A stretch of DNA of 64,000 nt from Blumeriella jaapii (GCA_009599575.1 VWND01000018.1:531253-595252), one strand, 5' to 3'; shown: positions 1-12,599, counted from the first letter of the stretch. The notes: generated from the letters alone by a model not told the origin. Made by a program: numbers and translations.

Positions 1-3000
1 TTACGAATAATATTATTAAAAGCTCGATAATCGATACAAAAACGCAATGAACCGTCGGATTTTTTAGCGAAAAGCATTAAAACAGCGAAAGGAACGGTAA
101 AAAATTCGATAAAGCTTTTGTTAAAGTTATTTTGCAAATAAGTTTTAATAATTTCGAGTTTCGGAATCGATATTTTGTACAAAAAAGTGTATTTTAGCTT
201 TTTCTTATTTATAATAAGCTCGATTTTATGGTCGTAGGGCCGGTAAAAGGCTAGCTCGTTACTAGCGGCCTTAAAAAACACGTATTCGAGGTTTTTGTAT
301 TCCGAGGAAAAAGATTCGAAAAAAGGTTTATTCGAAATTAGCTCTGCTAAGCTGATTAAAAGGGTCGAAATCGATATTTTATTAATTCTGAAACGTTCGA
401 AAAAATTATAAGATTGGGTTTTAAAAGAAATGTTATACGTAAAATCGTTTAGTATTTTGTCGATTTCGTACAGAAAGGTTGAAAACATTTCAATTGTTTT
501 TTTTCTGGAAATCAGCTTAAAAGCGTGTGCAATAATCTGGCAGATGGAAATTGGGTTTTAAGGGATTCGTTTTCGAACTGGTCGTTTAAAAAGTTCAGGA
601 AATGGCTTGTTTGAATTATCGATTATATTAAGCTGAAAGGCCATCGCGGCGAAGGCTTTTTTTCGGTTTTTGGTATAATTGTTTTTCGTAAAACGAAGAA
701 GCTGTTTTGACGAAGGAAAAAAAAAAGAAAAAGAAATAATAGAAAAAGGATCGGCAGCTTGGGAAAGTGGTGTAATTTCTTATATTATTCTATTGGCGTC
801 GCTATCGAAATTGGCACCGCGAATGAAATTCGACCTTTTCGCGCTTCGTATAACGTCGTAGGTCTGCTATAATTGATTAAGGTTTTTGTTACGTTTCACA
901 GCGTCGTTTTAATAGCGAGATTAAATCTTTCGGAAATGCAAATAAAAGATTTTAATACAACGAGCGTAAAAGGCTGTAGAAAGGTAAAACTTCGGCTAAT
1001 AAAGCTTGCGTTTATTATAATTTAGTAAAATTTGGTATTCGGCCAGCCAAGCTTTTTCTAAAATCATATTATAATTTCCGAGGTTGGTGATTAAAAAAAA
1101 AATAAACGATTGTATTCGATTGTTAATAATAAAGTTGAAAAGCGTAAAATGTATAATTAAATGGCTACGAGCTTCATTATACCTTTTTATAAGAAAAGGA
1201 GCCGGAAGGGATTAAATCAAAGGTTTTAAAAAAAAAAAAAAAGATTTGATTAGCGCCGAATCGATCAACGCATAACCGTTCGCTTTAAAATCGGCGAGCG
1301 CTTTTATTTTGTACGAAAAACCATTTTTAATAAGTGTAACGGGAATTATTAGTAAATCGCTATCAAAAAGCTTTCGAACGTCAAAATAACGCATATCGCG
1401 CAACACGCTTAAAAAAAAGGCTTTGCTTAGGCCTGGGCGTTTTTCCGACTGGCGGAAAAGCTTTTAATTTTTTCGTATGCGTTTTGGAAGTCGTCTGAAA
1501 GGGGGTTTTCGTTTTTACTACTATTATTAAAAAGCGAATTTTCGGCCGGTTCGATTTCGTTTATATTTACCAGCTTAGGAAAGCCTTTGGATGAAACCGA
1601 AAATCGGCCCGTAGAAAATCGTACAGATTGGCCTCGAATCTTCTGATATGGAATAAAGAACGAGCGTTGTCGTTGGTCCGATCGAAAAGAAAAAACGCCA
1701 AGGGGGGCGTTTTGGCGTGGAGGAGGAGAAAAAACAAAGGGCTGAAAAGAAGCTTATGAAGCACTTGGACGATTTTCGTACGTACGATTTGATTCGTAGT
1801 ATGCTTTGGTTAAAAACCTACCATTTTGATAAATGGTAGACTTGGTAAAGCGATTCGCGTATAAAATTCGTTTAGCCAATTAACCTTGTTTTTTTTGTCG
1901 GACGGCGGTAAGCCAATCCTTGAAGGTCGTTGTACGCGCCTATTCCAAGTGCAGCTTTTTTCGTAGACGCTTTGATATTTTGTCGCGAAGGGCGTTTCGA
2001 AGCTGTTTATCAGTTCGTATTTGGGCGTTCGCTGCGAAAGTAAAAAATCGCAGATAAAATCGCCAAAAGTCGTCGTGCGTATTTATTACAAGCATTTTAA
2101 ATTCGTTTTCCGTCTTCTAAACGTTTGAAAGGTCGGCCAGGAAATCGGCGACCTTTTTTATTAATTTTTCGGAAAATATAAAATCGGAACGATCTAAAAT
2201 ACGCGGGATCAGAAACTTTTTTGCTACGCTTTCGGTTTGATCGAATATATAATTTTTGCGAAATCGATCGTTAGCGAAATAATCGTAATAAAATTCGAAA
2301 TTGTCGAAAACTTTAGTTTTCCAATAGCGTGCTTTGTAATTTTTACTATTATTTAGCTTAAACTTAAGGTTCGGAACGCGTTTTATACGAGCTAGTCGAA
2401 AATCAATAAATAAATAGGAATTATAGCGTTTAAAAGGCGCGCTAAAGTTTTGGCCGTTAAAGGAAAATCTAAAAAAAGTTCGCGAAAAGCGTGGAAATTG
2501 ATTTGCAGCGTTTATTAATTAAAATAAGACGTTGCGAAAAAAAGGAAAAGCAGCAGATTCGCGACTGGCAAAAGCACGTTCGATAGATTTTATCAAACGC
2601 TTTGATTAAAGGGTCTATCGCAATCGCATAACCTCCAGAAATTGTCGTTTACGCTTTTGCGCTTTTTTCAATTGATTTTGCAAAAGTCTTAACTGAACGC
2701 TTTTAGCGCTAGGCTGGGAAATGACAGGCGAAATGGTTGGCGCTCTGCTTTTTCCTTTGTTTTTTTTTCCTCGGGAAAAAAATTGTTTTTCAGAAGAAAA
2801 AGCTTTTAGGAAAGGTTGCTTTTTTACTGATTGAAAAAAAAAGGAAAATTAAAATGTAATAGCAGAAGCTGAAAAGCTTTGCTAAAGGAGAAATCGTTGA
2901 ACAAAAGCCATTTTTCGCGAAATGCGGAAATAAGCCTTTTTACGACCGGTCGATCATTTTGGTATAACCCGTAAGAAATTCGAAAAAAAAAAATAGTTTA

Positions 3001-3212
3001 CGCCGTCGCCAGCGTAGAAAAAGAATTGTTAATAATATAACGATTTAATTAGTCGAAAGGCTGGGAGATCAATCAACTGGTCGCCGTGTTCATATAATAT
3101 AAAACGAGCCTTTGGTTTTGTAACAAAAATATTCACTTAAAATTAACAATTGCAAAAAGCAGAGGTTGCTAAAAGAAAAAAGCCTTATATACATAATAGT
3201 TTTCACAATTGA
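1..3212 (-). mobile_element. Truncated, mutated Ty3/gypsy LTR retrotransposon remnant (left end off window)
   Basis: AT-rich DNA that reads, on the minus strand, as the 5' half of a Ty3/gypsy element. At the left edge (about 1-98) the minus strand encodes reverse-transcriptase motifs resembling KKSDGSLRFCIDYRAFNN. Further upstream in element order, 1212-1406 reads as a retropepsin-like segment. About 1440-2000 gives gag/pol linker-like sequence interrupted by stops. No LTR of its own is visible. The right side is cut at 3212, where a second element's target duplication starts. What I see are family motifs and many stops. Assignment to Ty3/gypsy follows the known RT order; the exact right boundary is inferred. 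Confidence 0.75.
1212..1406 (-). pseudogene. Retropepsin (aspartic protease) fragment of the left Ty3/gypsy remnant
   Basis: A 64-codon open stretch contains PVTLIKNGFSYKIKALAD followed by FKANGYALID. This matches the retropepsin pattern in which D-T/S-G-A forms the active site. Here the triad reads D-F-K (aspartate codon at 1290-1292), so the catalytic Thr/Ser and Gly are gone. The change fits C-to-T plus G-to-A mutation of an original DSG/DTG. The fragment lies between gag-like sequence (to the right) and RT (to the left), which is the expected protease position for a minus-strand element. It is non-functional. Confidence 0.6.
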
Positions 3213-3217
3213 TAGGG
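3213..3217. repeat. Target-site duplication, left copy (taggg)
   Basis: The five bases taggg sit immediately outside the LTR that begins at 3218. The same five bases follow the other LTR at 10562-10566. Five-bp duplications are typical of Ty3/gypsy integration. A match by chance alone is about 1 in 1000. Confidence 0.65.
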
Positions 3218-3630
3218 TGTAAGGATTGAAAGGCAGGGAAACACTAGTTCAGACAATAGAGCTCAGACAAGGTTGGGTTAATAGTCAGACTGATTTCTAC
3301 CTTCTACATTTCTAGTAGAAGGCGTGTATAAGTACAAAAGGAGAGGTGGAGCCCTCGAGAAGAATATTTCCCAGGAAACCAGGCGAACCCCATTTAGTAT
3401 GCTTTTCAGCCCCTATTCCGACCTTTTTTTAATCCTTTTTAATATAACCTTAATAATTGGTTTTTTAGCAATTACTTCCATAAAATGTTTTATTTAAATA
3501 TTATTTTCAACCCTTATAATACTATCCGGCCCCTACGGTTTATCCGCAGAAAATGCTATTCGAAGATTGGTAAAAAGCAAAGGATTTTAGCGGATCATCT
3601 GACTTATACACGTGATATTGGTTCCTGATA
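3218..3630 (-). repeat. 3' LTR of the Ty3/gypsy element
   Basis: 413 bp, colinear without indels with the copy at 10149-10561. It differs only by scattered transitions wherever I compared it. The outer (3218) side keeps more G and C. The inner side (towards 3630) carries the A/T variants, for example ggttcctgata where the other LTR has ggttcctgaca. Confidence 0.9.
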
Positions 3631-3645
3631 TTACCCCTCTTTTTA
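3631..3645 (-). other. Polypurine tract next to the 3' LTR
   Basis: In element sense the bases directly before the 3' LTR read aaaaagaggggtaa. A purine run in this place primes plus-strand DNA synthesis in LTR retrotransposons. Position and composition fit; activity is not implied. Confidence 0.6.
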
Positions 3646-5030
3646 AGCTTTTGGTTCCCAAAAGCGATTGATTTCTTTGTGCGTATAGCGTGCGTTACGC
3701 TTTCGAAATAACGTGCGGTTTTTTCCGCTTTCGGTTGTAAATTATAACTGTTTTTTTCGCTTTTGGTCGTGAATTATAGCTATTCTACTATTCTGTTTTT
3801 TTTGTTTTCGGTAGCGTTCGTATTTTCGTTAAAAGGGCCTTTTTTCTTAAAATGGCCGCTATTTTTCTGCTTAACTTTTTTTTCTTTTTTTTTATTTTTA
3901 TTTTCTTATTAGCTCTTTTCTATTTTAATCAACTGCTTTTCGCCGCGTTCGCCGCGAACTCTTAAAATGCTTTTGATTTCTATCTGCTTTCGGTGCGCCC
4001 GCCTGATTTCACGCGAAAGTATTATAACGGACTTTTTACCTTTTTACGTTTTCGAGCTTTCTAGCGTAAAATGCAACCGCTGCAAAACTTCGCATATTCA
4101 ATGCTTTTTTATAAATCCTCTAAACTTTTATTCGAACTCGCTTTTAACTAGCTATAAGTTTTTGCCGTACGCGCTACCGAGGCGCAAATCCTTTTCGCGG
4201 GCTTTAACGATTTTATAAATCGTTTCGATGCTGCTACCGCCGCTGCCGCCTTTTTTTTTTTTTGCTGCCGAAGCCAAAGCTTTTACTAAAACCTTTATCG
4301 ATCTTATTATCTACGACGCTTATATAAATCGTTTAAAAAAAAATAACGCTTCGGCTTTTATAATAATCGAAAATCGTGCGAATCGCGCCGCGGCTCGAGC
4401 TGCCGCTGCTGCTGCTGCGCCCGTTCCTGCCGGTTTAGCGGCTGCTGCTGTTTTAAAAGCTTTGGCTGCGCCGGCCCCCCTATCTAACGACGCTAATATA
4501 AAACGTATCCTCCGACGTTTCGAAAACGTCGCTCGGATCCATTTTAATCAATTAGATTAAATTCTAGATTTCCATAAGCATATCGTGGTTGCAATTCAGA
4601 ATTCGACTACGGCTATCGTAAAAGCTTTGACTGGAATAAGTCGAATATTTTGCGAATTCGTTTAATATTAATTCTTTTTAGCCTGCCGCTGCTTCTGAAT
4701 CTAGAAAAAAATAGCGATAACGATAAGAAAAGGAATAACGATGAAAATAAATTGGCTTAGCGGCGGTTTTAGGATTTTCTAAATGTTTTTGTTTTTTTTT
4801 CCTTGCCTCTGCGGCGCGCATTCGTTATTGCTCCGTTGCTATTATTTGTCGTATTTTTTAAGTATTTTTTTACAATCTTTTTTGCGTTCGTAAAATAGTT
4901 TTTTGGCTTTTAGAAGTCTTCGTTTGGTAAATAGCTTTTTTATCGCACCAAATAATATCGGCCCTTTTTTGTATTTTTATAAGCTTGTATTAATTTAATC
5001 TTGTATTTTTCGGGTTTTTAAAGTTTTATT
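3646..5030. other. Element interior between integrase remnant and 3' LTR; no supported gene
   Basis: AT-rich DNA inside the LTR element. Open plus-strand stretches at 3967-4218 and 4228-4560 (the latter alanine-rich) are antisense to the element. I read them as chance openings left by CpG-rich, stop-poor sequence on that strand. No family was recognised. Confidence 0.4.
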
Positions 5031-8000
5031 ATATTATTTTTCGGCTCGGTATCGTTCCGACCCTGCCAAAATTCTAGTAGGAAAACGTAGAAAGTATCGT
5101 AAATACGATATTAAAAAAAAAGCTCGAATTGGTAAGCTTGGCCGTGCTCGTATATAACTCGCTTGATTTTGAAAGGCCTTAGATATTTATTTGAAAGCTT
5201 TCGAAAAGATCGCAGCTATCGAAGGTTTTTGGTCGACAATAATATTTTATCGCTTATTTGAAATCTAGTTTTTTTGTGTTTAGCGTCGTAAAACCTTTTA
5301 TAATTCGCGTTGGCTTTTTTTAGCTTTCTACTGAATACTTTTTTTTTTTCTTGTAATATTTTAACTCGTTTTTTCGCTGACGGTACTCTTTTTCTACGAC
5401 GTCGCTCTCGACGTTGCTGCTAAGTTCTGGATGAAAGCCGTACAGTATGCGAAAAGGGGTAAAACCCGTAAAGGCGTATATCGAATTGTTATACGTAAAT
5501 TCGGCTAAGGCAAGCTTCGTAACTTAATCGTTTTATCGATAATCGCAATACGTGCGAAAATAAAATTTTAAAACTTAATTTTAACGTTCCGTTTGGCTAT
5601 CGGTTTGAAAATGGAAAGCGATGCTTAATCGACGTCGTATTTATAAATGGAATATTACTGAAAACCAGAATTTACTAATAAAAACTAACCTTTTGTTTGT
5701 AATAATCCTTTTAAAGCAGCCAAAATCTTTGTAAACGTATTATATAAATATCTTAGCCAAATCTGGGGCTAAAATCGTTTTTTATGTCGGTATATATTTC
5801 GACAGTTTTATATATCGGTTTATTATAACGAATATAGAATCGTAAATACAACTTCGTCTTTTGCTAGAAAATAGACCCGTAATAAAATTTATAATTATCT
5901 TTTTCCAAGATTTCGTAAGAATCGAAAAAGAAGCTAATTCGCTATAGGGTCGGTGCTTTCTAGGCTTGCCTTTTTGGCACTTTTTATACGTATTAATATA
6001 ACGCTTTACGTCGCCTCGTAAGCCAGGCCAGAAATATTTTTTTTCGACCAGTTCTAACGTTCGCCGAAAGTTTTAATGGCCGGCGGTCGGGTCGTCGTAA
6101 TTAATTTTTAATATTTCGCTTTTAATAGCGCTTTTATTCGGAATATACGCACGTTTTTTATAACGTAATAATCTATTTTGGCCTATACGCCAATATTTTT
6201 CGAACCCGGCTCGACTGCTTTGCGAGGCCGATTCGTACGTTTTTTGTAATACAAAAAAATCAGATTTTTGCAACTTAAGGATAGTTTTGTAAATCGGTTC
6301 TGCTAGTTCGTTATTAGCCGTTTCGGATTGTAATAACACAGCGGCTACGCTCCGTGGTATATATTATTTGCAACCAGTAATACTAGCAAAAGATAGTTCG
6401 GCGAAAAAGCCTTTTATTTGGCTCCTTTCCGCTTGCTTTCTACCTTCTGATCCCGTTAATAAAAACTTCGAATATTCATCGGCGCGAAGTGGTTTATGCT
6501 CCGATTTTAGACGTGTTTTTATTGCGAAAAACACTCTAGAATTTCTTAAATAAGCTAATCTTAGCTTACGATGCAGCGTAAACAATTGCTCGTTATTTTT
6601 TTTTAAATTTTTTTTTAAATCTGGCCGGCGGGAAAAACCATCCGCCGGATTAAAAACTCCTGTTTTATATTCGATTGCAAAATCGTATTCAGCTAGTTCG
6701 TCGGCCCATTTCGCTTGGCGTCCGTTTAAACGTTTTTTCGTAAAAAAGTATTTCAGATTATAATAATTTGTTCGCATAATAATAACGTCGGAAGCGCTAC
6801 GTAAATATTGGCTTTATTATCTGAAAGCGTAAATTATAGCTATTAGCTCAGCGTCGTAAATCTCGTATTTTTGTTTTATAAAAAAAAGCTTTTTCGAATA
6901 ATATGCGATAAAATGCTAACGTGCCTCCGCATTTTTCCCGAACAATTGAAATAATATTCCGTTTATAACGAATTTCGAAGCGTTTGTTTCGATTTGGATT
7001 TTTAATCGAAGATCGAAATGGCGTAAAATCGGTACTTAGCAAAACTTTTTTTTTAAAAGTAAAAAGACGAGCTTCGCTTCGAATAGGAAACGAAAAGGGT
7101 CCGATATTTTCTTTCGTTGCATTTTTTTTAAAAAATCTGTAATAGATCGGTAAAGCTTAGCGTAGTTTTTAATAAAACGTTTATAAAAGTTGGTGAAACC
7201 CAAAAACATTTGAATATCTCGCCACGTAGTAAAAAATAGCTATTTCCGAATACTATTTACTTTTTCTGGGTCTATCTTAATTCCCGTAGAAGTAACGACG
7301 AAGCCTAGAAACTCAATCGTATTCGTATCGAAAGCATATTTTTTCAGATTTCCGTAAAGTTTATTAATACGGAGTTTTTCGAAAACTTTTTTTACCGCGT
7401 TTGTGTAATCGTCGGAGTTTTCGAAAAATATTAAAATATCGTCGAAGTAAATTATATACGTAATATTTATTAAACCGATTAAAGCTTAATTAATATACGC
7501 TTAGAAGGTTGCTGGTGCGTTCGAAAGGCCGAAAAATAATACGCAGTATTCGAAGTGTCCGTAACGAATGCGAAACGCAGTTTTTTATTTATTTCCTTTT
7601 TTTATTCGAAAACGGTGGTACGCTCAAATAAGATTTAGCTTGGTGAATATTTTAGCTTTTTTTAAACGATCTAAAGTTTCGCTTATAAAAAGTAAAAAAA
7701 TTCGATTTTTAACCGTAATTGCGTTTAGACTTTTATAATCGACGCATAATCGTAAACTTTCGTTTTTTTTCGATATAAATATTACCGGTGCGCCGGCAGG
7801 GCTAGTAAACCTTTTTATCCAGCTTTTTTCTAAGCTCGAATCGAAATATTCGTGTAATTCGGTAAGTTCAGATTCCGATAAAAAATAAACTGGTCTCTAA
7901 AAAAGGTCTTTCCCTTCCGCGAAGTTTATTCGATGTTCCATAAAATGGTAAAAAGCTAAAGTAACCGCGGCGGTATCGTCGAATACGTCGGCGTAGTCGT

Positions 8001-8560
8001 CGTATTTGGAAGATAATTAATGCTGTTTTTCAGTAGCTTTTTTCAAAACGATACAAAACGCTTGTTTCCTTTTGGATTCCTTTTTGAAACGTTTGATTGT
8101 AACGAAATTAAACTGTAAGCGTTCGATTGAATATCGCCACGATTTAGCTCGAAAGCTTATAGCAAGGTCGATATTTCGCAACCAAAAGAATCTTAGGATA
8201 AATAAAACCCCTAGGATATTTATATCGCAAGCTACGAAATCGCTTTGTATTTTTTTAATTATTTCATAATTATTAATGGCGCGAATAAATTGCGTATGCG
8301 TGTCGTAAATAATTATTTCTTTTTTTTTAATCGTAAATAAATTAATACGTTTTTGAATTGGTTTTTATTTATATTTAATTAATAACTTTTGAATTACGCA
8401 GTTTTTTTCCGCGCCGCAGTCGATAAGAATTCGTTTCGTACGAATTTCGCTTTTGGCTTTTTTAATTTCGATTGAAATTATTATTTTCTGCCTTTTTTCT
8501 TCGTTCGATTTTGTTGGCAGCGACGAAATTAAAATCGAGCGGAAGTTTTTTCCGAATTTT
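5030..8560 (-). pseudogene. pol remnant: protease, reverse transcriptase, RNase H, integrase
   Basis: Reading the minus strand from right to left: a protease-like ILIDCGAEKN near 8420-8440; RT motif SLRLCVDYKSLNAITVKN near 7720-7790; an intact RT catalytic YFDDILIF with the YFDD codons at 7438-7449; RNase H/tether sequence at 6364-6777 (RTNYYNLKYFFTKKRLNGRQ, then a FNPADGFSRRPD motif); and the integrase zinc-binding region at 6073-6339, ending NYDDPTAGH. Integrase C-terminal-like sequence continues towards 5030. Stops and frame breaks separate these blocks, so this is a pseudogene although the polymerase aspartates survive. In relatives the integrase segment usually has His where Tyr is read here, consistent with C-to-T mutation. 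Confidence 0.85.
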
Positions 8561-8569
8561 TAAATTTGT

Positions 8570-9960
8570 TAGCTTCGGAACAGTTTGGAGCTATATATTC
8601 TTTTTTGTTGCATTTATAATATTCGACTTTTAGACAATTGGCCATGCGGTGCCCTTCCTTTTGGCAGCGACTGCATTTCGAAAAGTAAAAGAAGTCGTTA
8701 GAAGTTCTAGGATTTCAAAGGATTTTGTTAAAATTGTCGTTTTTTCGCTTTCGTTTTTTTTTTTATAACGTATTTTCGAATCGAAAACGGTATATATCTG
8801 TTCTAGCTTTTGGGCTTTAATCGTAAATATAAGTCTTTTCCTTTTTTTTTTTTTTTGCGTTCGTTTCGTCGTTTATTATTTTTCGTTTCGTCGTTAATAA
8901 TTTTATTAGCATTTTCGATACGACGAGCGATTAATACTAATTTTTCGTACGAGCTTATAATTGCAATATTGCTTCGTTTAATAATTTCTTTTCGAAAAGT
9001 AGGTCGGAGTTTTGCGAAAAGCATTTTTTTTTTAATCGCATTATTTGTTATTTGCAACTGCTGTTCGAAGTTATTTAAATAAGCAACGAAATCGTTAATT
9101 AATTTATGCTTTTTTTGCTTCGCTTTATCGTATAAATTCGAAGCCGCGATTTTTCGATTTTCCGCATTTATCAGAAAGTCCAATATCTATTTTTTGAAAT
9201 CGTTTTATATGGTTCGAATATTCGTAAAACGTCGTTCGTATTCGGTTTATCTTTTTTCCATTTTATCGTCGAAAGCTAGAATACAGGCGTTAATTTTCTT
9301 TTAATTAATACAAAATGTTATTTTTTTATCCTGGCGGAAACTTCGTTCTATACGCCGAATAAAAAATTAAGCTTTTTCAGTATTTTTTCTTCGATATATT
9401 AGAAAATCTTTTATTTTTAATACTTTTCGGCTCGAATTCGCTGTGTTTCCTATAAAAGGTATAATATACTTAAAAAAAATGCTAGGTCGTTTTTAATAAG
9501 TATTATTATCGTAATGTTTCGAAAATATCTTATAATAATCGCCGGCTTGGGTTATTTTTTGTTTTTTTTCAATTGGAGCGGTATTAAAAAATATAAAAAC
9601 CTTTTTTTCGATATTCTCGAAAGCGTTAAATTCTCGTTGAAATTGTTTAATTTTTTTTCGGAATTCGTTTCGGCGTTTTAAAGTTTTTTCGAGTCTTTTA
9701 ACTGTTTCGTAGACTTTTTTCTCAGTTTTTTTCTGCTCCATTTTAGCTCGTATTTCTTTTATTTTTCTACGTTTATCGTTTTCTTTTTGTTCGGCGCGGA
9801 TTCGTTTATTAGTCAAATAAATCAGGGTCTCGATGAAAAGTCCTCCCGAATCGCCTTGAGCGTGGCTTTTTTTAATGATTTCTTCGATAAAAAAAATTAG
9901 GAAATCGTCGCGCCCTGGTGATAGAATGTTTTCGGCCCTTGATAAAACTGGTGACGTCAA
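8570..9960 (-). pseudogene. gag remnant with intact CCHC zinc knuckle
   Basis: The minus strand carries two open blocks. 9493-9960 is 155 codons, very Lys/Glu-rich and probably coiled coil. 8803-9183 is 126 codons with a retrotransposon-gag-like helical pattern (NDFVAYLNNFEQQLQI ... KLRPTFRKEIIKR). Downstream, at 8633-8675, the frame reads CSRCQKEGHRMANC, a perfect CX2CX4HX4C nucleic-acid-binding knuckle. Stops lie between the blocks. The order and the knuckle identify capsid/nucleocapsid of the same element as pol. Confidence 0.8.
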
Positions 9961-10148
9961 AGGAAACGATGATACGGGGTCTTCCTGAGCAGCCGAAAAT
10001 GCTGAGTCTTTTTAAATAGCCGGAAATGCTTGTTTTCTGCGAATGCGAAAAGCCATAATATCGATAATAACGATATAAATGTAATAGTATAATAGAAAAT
10101 TGTTTTAATAATATCGAATTGCCGTTCCGGTAAATAAAAAAATCAAAA

Positions 10149-10561
10149 TATAAAAATTAAAAAGCAGGAAAACATTAATTCAGATAATAAAGCTCAAACA
10201 AAATTAGATTGATAATCAAACTGATCTTTACCTTTTATATTTCTAGTAAAAAGCGTGTATAAATACAAAAGGAAAGGTGGAGCCCTCGAAAAAAGTATTT
10301 CCCAGGAAACCAGGCGAATCCCATTTAGTATGCTCTCCAGCCTCCATTCCGACCTCTTTTCAATCCTTCTTAATATAACCCTAATAACTGGTTCCTTAGC
10401 AATCACTCTTATAAAATGTTTTACCTAAATGTTATCTCCAGCCCCTATAGTATTATCCGGCCCCCACGGCCTATCCGCAGAAAGTGCTATTCGAGGGTTG
10501 GTAGGAGGCAGAGGGTCTTGGCGGATCACCTGACTCATACACGTGATGTTGGTTCCTGACA
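10149..10561 (-). repeat. 5' LTR of the Ty3/gypsy element
   Basis: 413 bp, same length as the LTR at 3218-3630. Here the outer side (towards 10561) keeps the G/C-rich state and the inner side (from 10149) is mutated to A/T, the mirror image of the other LTR. It ends ...ggttcctgaca, followed by the taggg duplication at 10562-10566. Confidence 0.9.
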
Positions 10562-10566
10562 TAGGG
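10562..10566. repeat. Target-site duplication, right copy (taggg)
   Basis: Identical to 3213-3217, directly outside the 5' LTR. Confidence 0.65.
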
Positions 10567-10585
10567 AGACCCATCAGAAGACCAA

Positions 10586-10639
10586 GGAGCTTGCAGCTAT
10601 ACGTAGTTGCTAGGGAGCTTGCAGCTATACGTAGTTGCT
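10586..10639 (+). repeat. Two tandem 26-bp units at the LINE 5' end
   Basis: ggagcttgcagctatacgta followed by gttgct occurs at 10586-10611 and again at 10614-10639 (period 28). The copies are identical and GC-balanced, unlike the AT-rich body. Short 5' tandem repeats are common in LINE promoters, but their role here is unknown. Confidence 0.7.
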
Positions 10640-12540
10640 GGGGTGACACGAGAGGTGGCAACAGAGTGAATCGTCACAGCAACAATCACTAAATTCATTG
10701 CATTCGATTCGGAAGACTCGTTTCTTTCCGAATCTCGAAAAATCAGCTCGAAAGCTCGTCGCGTTCGCCGTGCAATTCGCGAAATAATTTTTTTCATCTT
10801 TTTTCGGTCGTTCGACGACCACGATCACGACTACGATCACGACGAATTATACATTCGCTTTATAAACGCAACCTTACCGTCCCAACAAAACCTGCATTTC
10901 AAAAAAAAAAAGCAAGCGAATATCTTTAGTATTCGCTTTTTTTTTTTCGTTTTAAAATACGAAACGCGAACATTTATTATTACAACGTCGGTTATTATTA
11001 GCCAGTTCGACGAAGCAAACCGACAGTTTTAAATACGCCGCAAAATATAAGTATAATTCGCGACCGCTGCCGATAACGTCGTAAATTAATAAAAAAAGCC
11101 CGAAGCGCGATAATACGCCGAAAAGCTTGCAAAAGGCTTTATTCTTTTTTTGCAAATCCGCGCTTTTATTATCTTTTTCGCCGCTTCGCTAAGCAGCATC
11201 GACCCTTTTTTCTCTTTTGCTAAATTAGTTATTTAAGTAAACCGAATTTTATAAAAAGTTTTAAAAATTTTAACAAACTCCGAAAAATTAAAATCGACCA
11301 CCGCCAAAAAGCTATAATAACAAACGCGTCCGTTTACCAGCGGAATCTCACGCGTTTTCTTAAATTCGTCTATTGGAAACTAGCCAGCAAAAGTTCGATA
11401 AAACCATCGCTTTTTAATTACGTCGGCGAAAAGCATTTTGCTAAATAAGCTTAATACTTTCGTTTTTAAATAAAAAATCGCGAAATTTATACCGGGCCTA
11501 ACGAAAAACGCGATTAAAAACCTAACGCTTACGAAAACAAATTAAATCTTTTATTTAATTAACCTGAAAATCAAAAACCTTTTTATCATTTAAAAAAGCG
11601 TCGAAATCCTTCGCAAAATACTCGGAGCCACCGCCGTACGCATTCCGGAAAAATAATATAATTACGCGGTACAAAACGTTTCAACCACGGTTTCGAAGCT
11701 ATTCGGCGACGTTTTCTATTATTTAAAACATATAAAAAACGAAATTTTTATTTAAACTAAAATCAAGCCGATTAATACGCGCTTTTTCCGACACGAAGCG
11801 AACTCAGCTATAAGCAAGCAAACCTGGATTATTTTCTTTTTACAGCTAATTAAAAGCTTTATTTTTTTCGGAATTAGCGCCCAAGCCAAGCTTATCGATA
11901 AAAAACCGGCTATATTTCGCCACGATTCTAAATGCCAAAGCTTTTGCAATTTACTAATCTGCATCCGATATGCTCGTTGCAATTATTATAACAACCGAAT
12001 ACAAAACCACGATAATCCGACTAGCTTTAATTGCAAAACAGCCTTATAATACGCGAACTGCTATAAACTATACGCTGCGGATTATTTACGCTGCTTTACG
12101 GCTTTTCGCCGCGTAAATAATAAAATAATACGATTAATCAAAAAAAAACTAAAAGCTGTTCGGCGACTAGAAAAAGCGGCCTATTCGGTCGCGGTCATTT
12201 TTATTATTAAAACTCCTATCTTTTTAAATAACAACAATCCGGTTCTTAACAACGCAAGCCGAAAAAAAAAAACGCGGAAACGCCGTAACGGCATACGAGC
12301 AAAAAACCACCGCGCTTTTAATTACCATCCTCGCTGCGGCTATAACGCCAAACGTGATTTTTTCGGGCCGTCCAATCCGAAACTTAATTTTAAAACAATC
12401 GCTGAATATTTAACATTTTGGCCGAAAAATATATTCGACGCTCGACGATACGGCCTTCGTAACCTTTTCGCAAAACACGCTTTTTTTTACTTCGTTAAAA
12501 GCAACCTATTTATTTTTATCGGACCAGCTACGAAATAAAT
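10640..12540 (+). pseudogene. LINE ORF1 (gag-like) remnant
   Basis: From 10640 the plus strand reads an S/Q-rich, then basic sequence (QQQSLNSLHSIRKTRFFPN). It continues through frame breaks and stops to a Cys/His/Tyr-rich area near 11980-12110 that resembles mutated CCHC knuckles, then a basic tail. Position before the endonuclease and general character point to ORF1. No single domain is intact. Confidence 0.5.
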
Positions 12541-12599
12541 CCTAAACCTTCGCAAACGAATCAAAAAAAATAAATATTAATATTAACACTTTTACCTTT

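Larger units (their letters stand above)
3218..10561 (-). mobile_element. Complete but RIP-degraded Ty3/gypsy LTR retrotransposon, 7.3 kb
   Basis: Two directly repeated LTRs of 413 bp (3218-3630 and 10149-10561) bound an internal region. On the minus strand that region carries gag with a CCHC knuckle, protease, reverse transcriptase, RNase H and integrase in the Ty3/gypsy order. The LTR ends read TGTCAGGAACC... in element sense. A purine-rich tract abuts the 3' LTR, and a taggg duplication flanks the whole. Internal reading frames are broken by many stops and the base composition is strongly AT-rich, so the element is dead. Gag is at the right, integrase at the left. No clear tRNA primer-binding site can be read next to the 5' LTR because that part is heavily mutated. 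Confidence 0.9.

Noticed and set aside
4228..4560. Alanine-rich 110-codon plus frame inside the Ty3/gypsy element
   Set aside because: Antisense to the element, low complexity, and created by CpG-rich stop-poor sequence; no domain.
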